This document shows, in pieces, positions 25,313 through 42,244 of a DNA stretch of 64,000 nucleotides. Positions within the stretch are counted from its first letter, which is position 1. Every line of letters begins with the position of its first letter. The notes beneath the pieces are model-generated. The model saw nothing but the letters and a program-made list of their open reading frames with translations. It was not told the origin of the DNA and made no database searches. This stretch comes from Chlorophyllum brunneum. Taxonomy: Eukaryota; Basidiomycota; Agaricomycetes; Agaricales; Agaricaceae. Position numbers and translations under genes: made by a program. The stretch covers positions 62,001 to 126,000 of the forward strand of contig OY756140.1 in assembly GCA_963576785.1 (NCBI GenBank). Reading direction: 5' to 3'.

Positions 25313-28300
25313 TTTGTGTATGGTTGGTTTCGCGATTCGAGAGTAGACTGAGATGTGAAGGAAAAGAAACTGATATGAACTTGCTATGGCTCACTAGCTT
25401 TTATATCTAAGAGTCGTAATCTATTTTCCTAACCGCAGAACTCCAATTCGAGGAAATATCACTTTCACCAACTGCGCGATGACGACGGAGTCGCTGTGAT
25501 ACTGGTGTTGGGGGATCAGGAAGTAGGACGTGGGGGTGATAGGCGCTTATATCGGACGAGAGGATCGGTGTCGTCTCAAATGATCGGATGTTGGCCTGGG
25601 GTTTTGTAGCGCTGGGAAGGCGGGTCATCAATGATGCAGCCTGAACACACCAACGTTGCGAAGTCTCTCTCCAGGGTGGAAACCGGGTTTTGTGTATCCA
25701 AAGTTAGCACAGACATTGGTACCGACTATGACCAGCTCATTGTTCGCCCGTATTTCCTCAATCAGGTTAGGTTCGTTTGGTGAAAAAACTCGCTAACAAG
25801 AGTTATCGAAGTCAGAAATAACTTGCTCTGGGCTATTTATAGTAGTGGTACTGTCTCTTGTTTCTAAAATTGTGACACTGTGTGTCAATGCGATGACAAT
25901 GTACACTTCCCAGTTATTCACTACGCGGGGTTCCGACGCACATGCGTTTGTTTACCTTGAACGGGTGCCTCGAAGGGTCAGCTTGTTTATTCGATGGACT
26001 GGGATGTACATAGGGATATCGCGGGGGTTGATGGTGTCGAAATGCCTTCTACGATGTAACCGGAAGGGAACATTATCGGATCCAGAAAAGATCGTGATAT
26101 AGGACGTTCAGCTCCCGTTGGGTACTATTGGTCGGGCTTCGAACGGAAGAGCACGGGCCAGTGCGTGATCTTACAAGAAAACGGCATAGGCCTTCACATC
26201 CTCGAGCTCAGACCTTGAAGAATTCGGTACTGCCACAAGGGTAAAGTAAAGTCCTCCCCGCCATATCGGGGCCATTTGTCTTAAATACGGTCCCTACAAT
26301 CGCGCCGGAGTCTTCCGAGCGGTCATGAAATCATCGGGGATAGGTATCGGATTGGATGCACCTCTTTTTTGGCGAGCTTGTCGAAGTGAAGGATAGATTT
26401 TGTTCGCCCCTGACTGGTGCGACATGTTGGGTGAGGCCCCGTCGGAGATCCTGAAAGTTGGGTCTCGAAGGAGAAGCTACGTTGCCCACAGATGGTGGCC
26501 CACGTTGTGACTTTGGTCTGGAAACGACGGAAGCTACCCCGATGACTGAAGAACGACTACTTCACCGGCACCAAGAGAAAGAGCACTTAGTGGAAGGAAC
26601 CGCGTCGGACGTATACCCAAGGAACAGAGCGGCTTGCAGTCACGTTAGCCATATTTGTTACTGGGAACTCCTATGTGCCTGCAACAAAGAGACTGGCTCT
26701 GGTGATGGCGTCTACCCAGGGAGGAGGTATATGTTTATGCTCGCAGGGATGTCAACAGGGCCAAGATGCCAGGAGCTCGACGTCCTGCAAGTTGATCCAC
26801 GCAAGTAGGACACCACAGGCACGACGCGTAGTAACGAAGGTACTCAAGGGTTGGGCGAAGGTGAACTTTGTGGCCATTGACTCGGGGTTGGATCCGGTCA
26901 GTAACAGTCGGGGCCACAGCCAAATAAACGAGGATCTGCAGCCGTGTCCAAGTCACCCATTCGTAGCCCATAGAGAACTTCGCAATATCTTGAGCTTGTT
27001 TTGAAGAAGTCAGCTTTAAGAAAAGCGTAGCACTCGAGCAAACAAGCATTTGACACGCACTGCAAGATCATTGAATCATTTTGGAGATCCCGCCCGCCCG
27101 TCCAAGTCGAGACCAATCACTTGTGGTAAGACGGATCTATGGTGGCCTGTTGTTGTCCGTTGAATTTGGGGCCGCAAGAGCCCAGACCTCGTTCCACAGG
27201 GTTGAGCTGGCAGTGCATAGAGTCGTTTTACGTAATTTATGAAGTTCAGCATCCAGCTCACCAACTGCGCATGATGAATATCTCCACCCAGGTGAATCTT
27301 GTCTTTGCTCCTCCTAGCCCTCGTTCCTTGATCTTGCTCCCGAAGCAGTGATAGTGACAGCGAGATACAATTCTTTCCGAAATGTTCCCGTCTGGCCCAT
27401 TTAAATCTATCATAACATACAGTCCCCTGATTTTGGGGGGTCACAGACAGTGTCAGATGCAATCCCCACCATCACGCATTCCGCCGCGTTCTATATCCAC
27501 ACTACCCCTACCCCAAATTTCTATTCTATGATGATGACCACACTTCCTAACAAAATGCGGGGAAGTCTTTCGATCGAACAGTCGCGAAGCATCTTCTACC
27601 ATGTCAAGGTCAGATGTTACGGTCTAGCACACCAGGTCTGCGACAGTGCCCTTAAATGAGCCTGCAGCCCTCGATGGGCAAGTCATGTGTTCTCCACAAG
27701 CTTACCCGCATCCATTAACCTCCGCCGTAGCGGCGACTGATCACAACGTGGTTCTCTCATCAAAACAGGGCTCACAACAAAGCAGGTGTCTCATCACCCT
27801 GGCAGCTCTACCCCCGCAAAATGAGCTCCCGGACTGCTCTCGGGTGGCAAGTCAAAGTTATAGAGACTCCGAGCAGCTTGATTTAATCTCCCAACAAGCT
27901 AACCGAATAGAACCTCGACCAGGCACTCGCATCCAAACGGCCGCAAAAAGTCAAAAACCTTATCCAAATTACAGGGATGATTGGACTTCTCACGCCGTGA
28001 AACATATCCCATAGTCATCGGGTCTGAACAGCGTGAGTGCCTTCACGCGCTTTTAGCCAGAGTGGCACAAAGCTTCAGATCATCTTATCGCCGACATCAG
28101 TCACGGGGGGAGATTACCATAACTAAACGCTGGTTCAAGCAAAAAAGCCTTGTCAACGAAATCTCGGGGATCGCGTATTTATTGAGAAGCGCAGTACAAT
28201 TTAATTGACCGGCAGATGATGATTTGAGAACGAATCTCTACCCATTAGAAGCTCGCGTCGACAAATCTCTTCTGATAGCAGAGAAACAAGACACCATCTC

Positions 28301-28738
28301 ATGTGTTCAGTCAGATACCGTTGCTCGGCCGGCGTTTCCATATCTATCACCGACGATACAAAATTTGCAGGGTCTCCGGTGGAGCGTGCAGGGTCGGTTA
28401 CACAAGAGAGAGAACTGATTACCCTAGCTGCAGTACAGAACCCACTCCACACAGCGACAATCTCCATTTTAAATTTTATCGACATAGAAATCTCTGACCG
28501 TGTGCATAAATCTCCCACTCTCCAACTCCACCATTATCAATCAACCAACCACAGATTATCTTCTCCCCATCATCTCTAAACATCCATTCCAAATGACCTA
28601 CCAACTGAATAAAAAAAACCCCAAACCCTTTTTCTATCAAACACCATTTGAAACGACAAAGTCTAGAACATCGTCCCACCAAATTCTAAAAAACCATCAG
28701 TTTTCTAAATAAACACCCCCCCTCTGTGTACTTATCCG

Positions 28739-28758
28739 AGAATAATAATAATAATAAA
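28739..28758. repeat. AAT trinucleotide microsatellite
   Basis: About six tandem AAT/AATA units sit in an AT-rich intergenic stretch. It is close to a poly-A run near 28846-28861. Confidence 0.6.
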
Positions 28759-29215
28759 ATCAAGTCAACAATCGTTTTCCGTGGACTCCATTCAGACAGC
28801 GCTTATCCGACACCAAAAGTGAGGAACTAGATCAAGGAGCGAAAGAAAAAAAAAAAAAAAAGAGGTCCTCCTAATCCTCTCTCACGCCAAGTGTACCCAC
28901 TCCTGTTAGAATCCCATCTTCTCTACTAAATCGTAGCAAATCCTTCAACTCCCTAAAAATCTAGTCAACCCACTCCGTGAATACTAGGGCCTAATCATCT
29001 CCGTCTCGGACTTCCCTGTCTTCTCTTTCTTACTTCTTCGTACTTCTTATTCTTATTACTCTTATACATGATACCAATCTCAACAAACGATCAAACAAAA
29101 AATGAAATTAACCAAAAACTACCTACAACTCCCCTAACAAGGAGATCTTTTTCCTACCTAAACCCCAAAAAAGAAAAATGCGGTAACTATAGGAGATAAT
29201 TGCACAAGGACAGCT

Positions 29216-29311
29216 CGACGACATTTGAGTGATTTGAGTGATTTGAGCGAAAAATTTGAGCGAGAGATTTGAGCGAGAGAGAGAGAAATTGGAGCGAGAG
29301 AGAGAGAGAAA
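29216..29311. repeat. Imperfect GATTTGAGYGA / GAGCGA purine-rich tandem repeat
   Basis: Units of GATTTGAGTGA and GATTTGAGCGA grade into GAGAGAGAGA. It explains the Ser/Leu-rich open frames on the minus strand, which are low-complexity artefacts. Confidence 0.7.
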
Positions 29312-29439
29312 GATACAGACATGGAGATGAAAAGAGATGGAGAGATAAACAAAGATAAACAAATATAGTACCCATAAAAAAAAAAAAGTTCATAACTACT
29401 TGCATTATCAAAAAAAGTGTGGTGGTCAGTCCATCGTCC

Positions 29440-29466
29440 AAAAAAAAAAAAAAAAAAAAAAAAAAA
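29440..29466. repeat. 27-base poly-A tract
   Basis: An uninterrupted run of A lies just downstream of the minus-strand CBM21 gene stop, in the position of its 3' untranslated region (poly-T in that transcript). A length-variable homopolymer. Confidence 0.8.
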
Positions 29467-29480
29467 GCTCAACCAAACCC

Positions 29481-31786
29481 CTAAACAACCAACTCCCCCC
29501 CACTCCCCTTCTCAGCACTATCACTCTTCCCCCTCCCACGCACATCATATTGACGCGGCGAAACAAAACCCGACTGTTGTTGTCCATGTCCATGTATAGG
29601 ATGACTAGGTCCCTGTGCGAAACACCATTGCCTCACAAACGCTTGATATACCGAATCTTGTTGTTGCGTTGTAGGCGCAGGGACAGGAGTAGTTGAATTC
29701 GAATTCGTTATGGTGTTCGGAGGGCTTTGATGACTTGGTATTTTCGGTTGAGGACTAATCACTTCTTCTTTCTTCTCTTCCCTCGTAGGACTCGCCCTCC
29801 GAACAGGCGAACTCGTACTCTTCTCCCTAATCTCCTCAATAACATCATCCATCTTTCTTTCCTCACCCAACTTTTCGTCATCCATCTTGCTTTCCTCGTT
29901 CGTATTTCCTTTTTTCTCCTGATCATCCCCATTCCTCGTCATAACACCCCAAGCCCAATACACCGATCCCTTCTCCCCCTCCCTTCTCTTCATCAAATCC
30001 CCCCCATCCAATTTCAAATCAGCCATCATCGAAAACGGTGGACTAGTCCCCATCTCAAATGGATTCACCATGGTTGTCGGCGACGACGCTATAAACAACA
30101 ATCAGAAACAGAATTAAAATTTAAAATGTGATTACTCACCATTGGAATCCCGAATCCCAATAGGAGGCGAAGGAGTCCTCGATCGTACCCCACCGGGAGT
30201 TTTAACACTCTCCTCACTCTCCGTCTCACTTTCACTAGGTTCACCAACATGCGCAGGGAATCCACCTTCCATTTGCATTCCCTCGGGCTGAGGTGAAGTT
30301 GTGATAATCGGAGTAGGAATAGGGGGAGTACTCGGAGCCGCGTAATTCTTCAAATTCAATTTACGCAGTCTCAGTAGCGTGGTTTGGGCTACCATTTTTG
30401 CATGTTCGGGTTGAGTGGTTCCTGTCGCGGTAGTTATAGTCGTCGTAGGTGCAAACGACGCTAAAAGCAATATAAGTATTATTTTCGAGACAAGAAAAAT
30501 AAGGACGTACGAGGTGACGAAACAGCAAAGACTCTACCCCTCTTTTGTATCAACGGTGACGGAACCCCAGGAGATAGCGGTTGTTCGCGAAAAGCGATTT
30601 TATAATTCCTCCCAGAATTATTATCCCAGCTCTCCACGCCGGTACCAGTGGTATACCTCACAACCAGCCACATCGTGCGTTTCGTTAGTCCACTAAGAGC
30701 GTAATCTTCAAGTTTGATCTGAAATGTGAAGCGATCCCATTGCGGTGACGTCGCTGTTGCTGTGGGTGGAGTAGTTGGGGGTGGTGGGGGTGGAAGAGCG
30801 ACAAGATCCCCATAGGTCAATTGTCGTTGCTCGATAAAGGATACTGGGATAATTGGCAAGGAAACCAGATATTTCGCAGAGACTTCGGATGTGGTTTGCC
30901 AATCATCGAGCGTAAACCTCACCGCAACCTGCTTCTCATAAGCAATATTACGAACAAGCAGCGTTCCCGAAAGACCAGGAGGAGCGGTACTCGACGAGCC
31001 CGTATATGTGAGAGACTCGAGATGAACGTTGGCATAAGGTGATGGATCAAACGAAGGGATAGCGGATGATTCCGTCGGATCGATCTCGAATTTGGTTTTC
31101 TGTTGTTGACCGAGAGGTGAACGGGGGAATGGGAGTACAGCCGAGGTGCCACGAATGAAACCGGAATTCGAGCCAGTGGACAGCTCGCCGTCTGTTTCAG
31201 TCTCGGTGTCGTCTCCAGCCGAACGTGAAAGGGAGGCAGGTTTGGCAGAACGGTTGAATACCCTGACCGTCGCCAGCCCACCGTCCTCGTTTGGAAAATG
31301 GACATTTTTGTGGACAGGATGATCCATGTGTGGAGTGGAGGGGGCGGAGCGGGCACGAAGGTGGTGGGATTGGTGTTGGGGGTCTTGGAGGGGGATGTGT
31401 GGAGACGAGGACGAAGATTTGAGAGAGGATTTGAGTGGTTTGCCGTTGGAGAGGAGAATGGGGGTGGAGGTGGTGCGTGTTACGTTGGGGCGTGGGGCAT
31501 AGTGGTGGGTGGGCGATGTTGAGAGGGGCGATGTGCGGGGAAAGGGGACCTGCAGCGGTGGGTGAGCGGTGGGAATCGACAGGCGGAAGGAGTTGTTGGG
31601 TTTGAGTTTGAGAGCGGGTGGGATGTTGTGCAGCACATCGTCGTCGTCGTCGTGAGAGTCGTCGTCGTCGTTGGCAAGGCTGAAGACGGTGTGACGGCGA
31701 GGGAGTGCGCCGAGGGACGCAAAGGCACCTGGGCTTGCGGTGTAGGCCCTGCGGTGGCCTGGTCTGCCTGGGCCAGAGTAGGGCAT
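29481..31786 (-). CDS. CBM21 protein phosphatase 1 regulatory (glycogen-targeting) subunit
   Basis: Three exons with two introns (donors near 30505 and 30136) give about 730 residues. The protein targets PP1 to glycogen in the family's known role (yeast Gac1/Pig types). A PP1-docking RVxF-type site KNVHF is followed by the usual GLATVRVFNRSAKP. The CBM21 domain follows: NVHLESLTYTGSS, GTLLVRNIAYEKQVAVRFT, DDWQTTSEVSAKY, DRFTFQIKLEDY, VVRYTTGTGVESWDNNSG, RNYKIAF. N-terminal to it are Ser/Pro-rich disordered stretches and an Asp-rich run (DDDDDSHDDDDD) coded by GTC/GAC trinucleotide repeats. The C-terminal 300 residues are low-complexity, rich in Pro, Ser, Thr and acidic residues. Confidence 0.9.
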
Positions 31787-36645
<4,859 letters not shown>

Positions 36646-36763
36646 TGGTTGTGCGCTTTGCGGGCGATGGATTATGGGTACCGCTATTCTGTGTATGCAT
36701 ACGTCATATGATCATCGCAATTACTCGCGTTCTCTTCATTAAGCAAGCTCGTTGCGGTGTATC

Positions 36764-37756
36764 CTATTTCATCTCCCCCTTTAGTTCGTGGAAGGATTGA
36801 CCTTTACGTTCCATGATCAATCCTGCTATCACATCGCGTTCAACATGCGAAATGCGGAGTATGGTCGCCAAATAGTTGGCCAGCTCCAGCTTGTGAGTGT
36901 GTGTCCTCATCACATGTAGGATCGTATACTTCTTGAACCCTGCCGCGACCATTTCCTCGATTATGTGTGCGGGAATTCTCAGGTCCCTGGCGGTGCCACT
37001 GTTGAAGAATTCGGTCACCCATTTCACTTCTCCTTGTGAAGTATTGTGTAGGCTATGTTCTACAATTGTCACTGGCATGGGCGAAGGAGTTCGCTGGTTC
37101 CGTTAGAAACTTTGTCTCAACCTGGACGTACAAAAGTAAACCTACCTTAGCTCGGTCTTCGTCAGCGACAGTCATGTTTCGTTTTCCATTATCCACGCGA
37201 TCCATTTCCTCGGACTCTCCTCGAACCTAGAATACCATCAACGCCCCATCCAATATCCCGACCAAAACAAAGAAGAAAAAGGGATCACTCACATACTCTT
37301 CTCCCACTCCATACTCCTTCAAAAACGCCTTATCTCTCGGCAGAGCACCAAGATCATTATCTCCTCCACCATACGTGTTATTCAATATCTTTCTCACAGC
37401 CGAATACGCGCACCCAACGATTTCGATAATTTGATTAGTATTGAGAATGGTGTGGGATGCCAAGTATCTGACTTGACGACGTTGTTCTAGAGTAGCAGGT
37501 CCACGTCTTCCTATGCGTTTTGTGATTCTATGTTTGGATTTCGAAACAAATGGAAAGCTGAAATTTTTGGGTTAGATCTATCTGTGTGGAACATGTTTCA
37601 TTGGAATAAATGAAGTTTTTACCGTTGTGATTGGGATTGACTCGCTTGGCGAAAGCGAAAATTGACTCTAGTCGGTGATGAACTGTCCGGTGAGAATTGT
37701 CCTAGTGAAATTTGTGGGTATTGTGTTCTAGGTGGATCATCTAGCGGTTCCTCCAT
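36764..37756 (-). CDS. Hypothetical HTH-like and SAM-like protein
   Basis: Exons join in frame from ATG at 37756 (MEEPLDDPPRTQYPQIS) to the stop at 36764. The middle has a compact helical segment TLEQRRQVRYLASHTILNTN with NQIIEIVGCAYSAVRKILNN that looks like a helix-turn-helix. A short acidic/basic exon ends MTVADEDRAK, and a final exon starting RTPSPMPVTIVEH carries a helical domain (VTEFFNSGTARDLRIP, IEEMVAAGFKKYTILHVM) resembling SAM-type bundles. I know similar unnamed proteins in Agaricomycetes. Function is unknown. It is convergent with ubiquitin-L40, 118 bases apart. Confidence 0.7.
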
Positions 37757-38093
37757 CGTTGGAAAAATTTAGTTTTGTCAAGTTGGGTATATTTAACCAG
37801 GACAAAAATTAAGCTTTCAGTTCTTCTTTCCGCACGAAAAAGCTTAAAAAATATGTGTTACGATTTGACCAAGATGACAAGGTTCACATAGAAATAGGAT
37901 TGACAGCTAGAAGACAGCTGGACCCTGCGCCGACTGTTGAACGTTGAACGCCCGTTCGCTTCACGGTCGAAATAGCTCCTTGGTCAAAATACAGCCTTTC
38001 TGGTGCACGTGACGTTTTTCTAAAAATAAGCACAGCAACATATAAGAGGCGTGGTCGTCTACTCATTGATCATTCCAACCCTCATCTTCAACC
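37757..38093. promoter_or_regulatory. Divergent promoter region with TATA element
   Basis: 337 bases separate the starts of the HTH-like gene (minus) and the nucleotidyltransferase-fold gene (plus). A TATAAG element at about 38041, some 50 bases before the plus-strand ATG, is a likely core promoter. Confidence 0.5.
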
Positions 38094-39397
38094 ATGTCCA
38101 CAACTCAAGCTCCTGTCTCAACCCCAGCTACTACAGCCCAGGCACCTTCATCTTCTCGGAGAACCCGCCGCCAACCACGAAATATTGGTTCTCAACCTGG
38201 GACGCTTCAAGCGCCCGCACCAGTTGCTCGCAAAAATGAATCCGCTCCCAGGCGGAAACGAAAACCGAAAACAATGGTGACTGCTCCCGCTGCGGGTGTG
38301 GCCCCTATAAATACAGGTGGTCCGTCTGCGGCCGTATCAACTCAGCAGCCGAAGCCAGTCCCAAATCGACCTCTGCCAAAGAAGAAACAAGAGTCTAAGG
38401 TTTCCAGGACACCAGACGCGAAGCAGCCATTCCCCAGCGTTGAAAATGCTATTCAGTCAACTCCATCTCACGTCCCCCCAACACCTGCAGCTGTACCCCA
38501 CGTAGTCGTCGCCGACGACAACAATCCAGCGACCCAAAAGAAAATACTTACCCCTGAGGAGAAGCAAGCGAGAAATGGCAAATTCCAGCTTAGAAGAGAA
38601 AAGCAGGCTAAGAAAGATGAAGCTCACTTTGGACTTGTTATTTCGGCTGCTCAAGCCACAGTTGCCATCCTACGAACTCATGGGATATCTTGTGCAACTT
38701 TTGGTAGCCTCGCTTGTAGGTTGTATGGAAGGTTCCGTCCTCCAAAAGTAAGCGCCCCAACTCGTGTTGTGTATCAGATTAGTTTTTTAATTTTTACCGA
38801 ACCGTTGGATCATTGTAGGATGTCGATTTGCTTGTTCTTCAACCACCGTCGTCGGACCCTAATACACCCCTTCGCACTACTGAAGAACTCAAGAAACTCA
38901 TAGTCGACACCGATCCTACTCACTATTACCTCAAGCTTCCTCGAGATCCAGAAGCCCCCTATCGTATTTTATACTATCGCGAAAAAACACAATGTAAAGT
39001 CGACATTCTCGTTCCTGGTATAATGTACCTTCCCAACCTCCTTCCTCCTCCTTCATTGTCCAACTCAAACACAAACACTCATCTCATAACAATCTCTAAT
39101 ATCCCCCTCGTACCATTCTCCCTTCTACTCCTCCACAAACTTCAAGGATGGTCCGATAACCGTGCTTCAGACGAAGAACATAAACAACGTAGACAAGTTA
39201 AAGACGCTTCTGATGTAGGAAAATTATTGGCGATGAAGGAAATGATCAAAGTGCTTCAACAAACACGACCGTGGACTAATACCGAGCTTTTTAGTGAAGA
39301 GTTCCAGGAGATGACGAAGGAACGTGTGAAGGAGTTTTGTAAATTGTTTCCGAAGAGGGTTGCCGCTTGGAGAATGTTGGGTTTTGAAGTTGTGTAG
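38094..39397 (+). CDS. Nucleotidyltransferase-fold protein with basic disordered N-terminus
   Basis: Two exons (38094-38747, 38819-39397) give 410 residues. Residues 1-170 are disordered, rich in Pro, Ala and basic patches (SSSRRTRRQPRN, PRRKRKPK) that could be nuclear or RNA-binding. The C-terminal half carries the polymerase-beta-like nucleotidyltransferase signature: CATFGSLACRLYG, then KDVDLLV with two Asp, and a third acidic strand CKVDILVPG. A helical tail with DEEHKQRRQVKDASDV resembles the KxRD element of AbiEii/MenA-type nucleotidyltransferases. It probably transfers or once transferred nucleotides; the target (RNA, protein) is unknown. The catalytic acids appear intact. Confidence 0.75.
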
Positions 39398-39849
39398 GAT
39401 GATTTTGGATTGGGTTATGTAGACCTGGCGTAGATGATGTAGTTTTAGAGTTTTGATTCGTGTCCGTCTTGTTTTTGAATCGCGTCAGTTCGATGAACTA
39501 CGGAGTGAATGGCAGAGAGCGAGTGGTTGGAAAGGGCGCAATGGACGTAAGCATAAATACGGTTCACAGATGGTCGCTAGGGGACGAATATTAAGACGTT
39601 TCTGGGTTCGTCTCTTGATATTGACGGCAAACTCCGAATTGACCAAGGAATGCATCGATGAGACAAGTAGATTGCAAGATATATCCAGATCGTGTCGTTC
39701 GTTGATTTCATCCCTTTTGGTGAGTCTCACACGACAAGTTCTGACAAGAGGGTAGTAGGTATCCCGGTATCTGTACATTCAAGTGTCAACCAATCCACCC
39801 GGAAAAGTATTCGCTATCGCGTCTTACCGATTTGTTGCCCATCCTAATA
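39398..39849. other. Intergenic region
   Basis: An open frame at 39453-39755 is rich in Arg and Ser and has no domain. It overlaps the probable 3' untranslated region of the preceding gene. Confidence 0.4.
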
Positions 39850-40873
39850 TAGTAGCACGTAGTAGAACTTATAACTGGGGTTCGAGGTATCAATCAATAT
39901 CGCGCATCCAACGACATAAGCGGCAGAGAAGTTGTTTTGATGCGTCGAAAGGTTGCTTAACAGCTCACTGAAAGGCGCAGGGGTTGAACGTATGACTGTA
40001 CAGGCTCCAAAGGATGTCATATCGCGCCGAATCCGGGTGCATTGCTTGTCTGTGATGGCTAACGCCTCCAGTAGTCCCTTTTGTTGAAGGAACGAAGCAC
40101 CCTGTAAAGCAAACAGTGATGAACCATCCACAAGGATATGAGAATAATGGACACTAACTTCATGGACAATCTAGTCCAAAAACCAGGGGCGAGATCGGGG
40201 AATACATAGCCATGGACGAGATTATCGAAACGGACTTGACTGAGGATCTCGGATATCTCCTCGACATCACCGCGACGGAGTCTGAATGGGCATTCAAGAG
40301 GATCGCATGGTAGAGGATAGTGAAAGAACAGGCATCGTGCGTTTTCCCATATATCTTCGCGAATCCCTTGGTTTGGTTCGGGAGAGAAAGACTAAGTCAA
40401 GGGTATTTTCGAGAGCCGGGTCGTTGAACCGCCTGTAGTGCATGAAATAGAAGGTTTCTTAAAAAGTCGAGTTGTAACATACCAGTCACTTGTGCGTCCT
40501 GCAGTATACGGAAATGACGGCGCCATAAATCTGAGACGACTTCTTTCATATCAAAGGGAAAATTGGGTGGGCACCTCTGGATAGTGAGGTAGTCTGGGAC
40601 CGGCCAAAAAATAGCATCTTCAGCTTTCGGTATATCAAGAAGCGAGTGAAGCGCGGAAAGACAAGTAAACCCTTCCCATCCACGAATACCGAGGATGTTG
40701 CACAGCTCCCAAAAGTAGTCGTATCCTGACTCCAGGATCCGAAGCCATTTGGCAAAAAGGAGAATACAGGGTAAACCAGCGCTCGAGTGGTGATAGCAAT
40801 ACTGTCCTTGATGGTCGGCGCTAGGCAATTTCGATAATGAAGAGATAATGACAGCTTTGTTGTGTCCCTTCAC
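39850..40873 (-). pseudogene. Unresolved coding remains, possibly a degenerate F-box-like gene
   Basis: Three protein-like stretches follow each other on the minus strand: around 40873-40490 (KWLRILESGYDYFWELCNI, FDMKEVVSDLWRRHFRI), around 40380-40160 (NQGIREDIWENARCLFFHY, GDVEEISEILSQVRFDNLV) and around 40130-39960 (LEALAITDKQCTRIRRD). They cannot be joined in phase with the splice signals I can see. Their composition resembles Agaricomycete F-box/LRR-type proteins, but I find no diagnostic motif. Either introns were missed or the gene is broken. Confidence 0.3.
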
Positions 40874-40924
40874 CTACATTATACGACCATCCGGAGAGTG
40901 ACAGACATATGATATATGAGAAAT

Positions 40925-41206
40925 GGAACCTCTTCTACATCCATCCCCGTAAACTGAGAGGATCGCATAAGTAGAACGACGATGCAAACGACAAGTGTTC
41001 CCTGAACAAAATAATGAATGTTGGATTTTGCCAATGCACCAAGGCCAGAGTATAGCTTAGAAGATCCAAAGATGAACTCTCCACCAAGCTGAGATACATT
41101 ATCTTGTTTACTGATCAGGCCCGGGTTCGTCAGGGGACCATTCTGCAAACGAGGTGAGAAGCCCAGAGGCGGGGGACGACAGAAAATACACCCAGATGCT
41201 GGACAT
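40925..41206 (-). pseudogene. C-terminal fragment of an AhpC/TSA-like (AAED1/PRXL2-type) protein
   Basis: NGPLTNPGLISKQDN followed by VSQLGGEFIFG matches the near-C-terminal signature of the AhpC/TSA antioxidant family, where GKQGNISQLGGEFVFGPG is usual. A possible continuation EHLSFASSFYL resembles the following CSFASRM segment, with its Cys lost. The catalytic N-terminal half is absent upstream, where other sequence lies, so this looks like a truncated relic. Confidence 0.4.
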
Positions 41207-41421
41207 GGTAATACTGAGATTGGTGCTGTGGATGTAAGCTAACTCTTTTTCGCTGGACGGGGTACCTTGAGTTTTGATGTTCAATCGCAGTGTATGCTAT
41301 AGCCTGCGACTAGGGCCAGCATATACATCTCGTCGGAGGTGAATGCCACGTGGATGAAGGCTGAGACCTTGGGGATCGCCAACGGCACACAGCGTCTTTC
41401 CTTCTTTACACCATATCGTCC

Positions 41422-42016
41422 ATGGCCTATCCAGCCCCCATACGCAGAATCGCCGACCTTCACCCCGCCTTGGTCAACGATCCGCAGATCCAGAAATTTT
41501 CTTTGCCTGGCGTGTTGTCGTTTAAGAACGCAGGGGATCCGCTTGACCGCCAGGCACTTCAAGAGGCAGAAGAAACGGTTGACAATATGACGGGTTCTCA
41601 CAGTAAGCCCCATCCCGGCTTGTGGAATGTTCTAATCCAACCTTTCCAGAATTGTTTCCCGCTCTCATCACCAGCGATATGGTACAAACGTCCCAGATCA
41701 GGTTGCAGGCTATGCGAAATGCACGTAAGACTATTATGCTCTTGCCGTTTGATCCCATTCATTATACATTGTCACCAGATGCAGGGCACGACTTCGCCCA
41801 ACCACCATTGCACCAGCTGCACTTCAGGTGTACCAACCCAATGGTACAGTAGGCACTGCTCCACCTGACTTCAACCCTGATATCGACAGCTATGCCACCC
41901 TCGACGTCCTGACACTCATCATTTTCTACAATGATGACTTTGGTATCGTAGGAAATGATGCACTTTGTGAACGAAAATTAAAAATTAGGAATTATTTTTC
42001 AGAGTACATTGTTTAG
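41422..42016 (+). CDS. Small hypothetical protein, 136 residues
   Basis: Three exons (41422-41593, 41650-41724, 41853-42016) join in frame; the ATG has a good context (GTCCATGGCC). The protein includes RRIADLHPALVNDPQIQKF, DRQALQEAEETVDNM, ELFPALITSDMVQTSQIRL and DVLTLIIFYNDDFGIVGND. The product is soluble, helical and acidic. I do not recognise the family. The second intron (128 bases) is longer than is usual here, so the third exon's assignment is less certain. Confidence 0.5.
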
Positions 42017-42244
42017 AGCATGTTTGTAGTTAGTTCTTATATTTCCTCAACAGCAATGTGTATTGTTTACTTCATTCCTGTAGTTATTGGAATTTTCTTT
42101 TTTGGTGTATCAGTGCCTGATCACAGGCAATGTCTCACTGCAAAACTCATCACAGATGCTCCTACTGTGGACAGTCTTAAATATAGAGGTATCAAATATA
42201 CAGTGACTCTATTCCGATCAAGAACAAACAACCAATCTATATCT

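Larger units (their letters stand above)
25313..29480. other. Long gene-poor region
   Basis: I could not assemble any gene. Open frames of 60-130 codons occur on both strands between 25400 and 28720 without domains or coherent splicing. The last kilobase is AT- and purine-rich with microsatellites and is partly the 3' flank of the CBM21 gene. Confidence 0.45.

Noticed and set aside
29123..29472. Ser/Leu-rich minus-strand open frames
   Set aside because: They are produced by GA-rich tandem repeats and homopolymers downstream of the CBM21 gene.
41339..41590. Plus-strand open frame overlapping the 136-residue hypothetical
   Set aside because: It is a shadow frame; the frame from ATG 41422 has proper introns and better composition.
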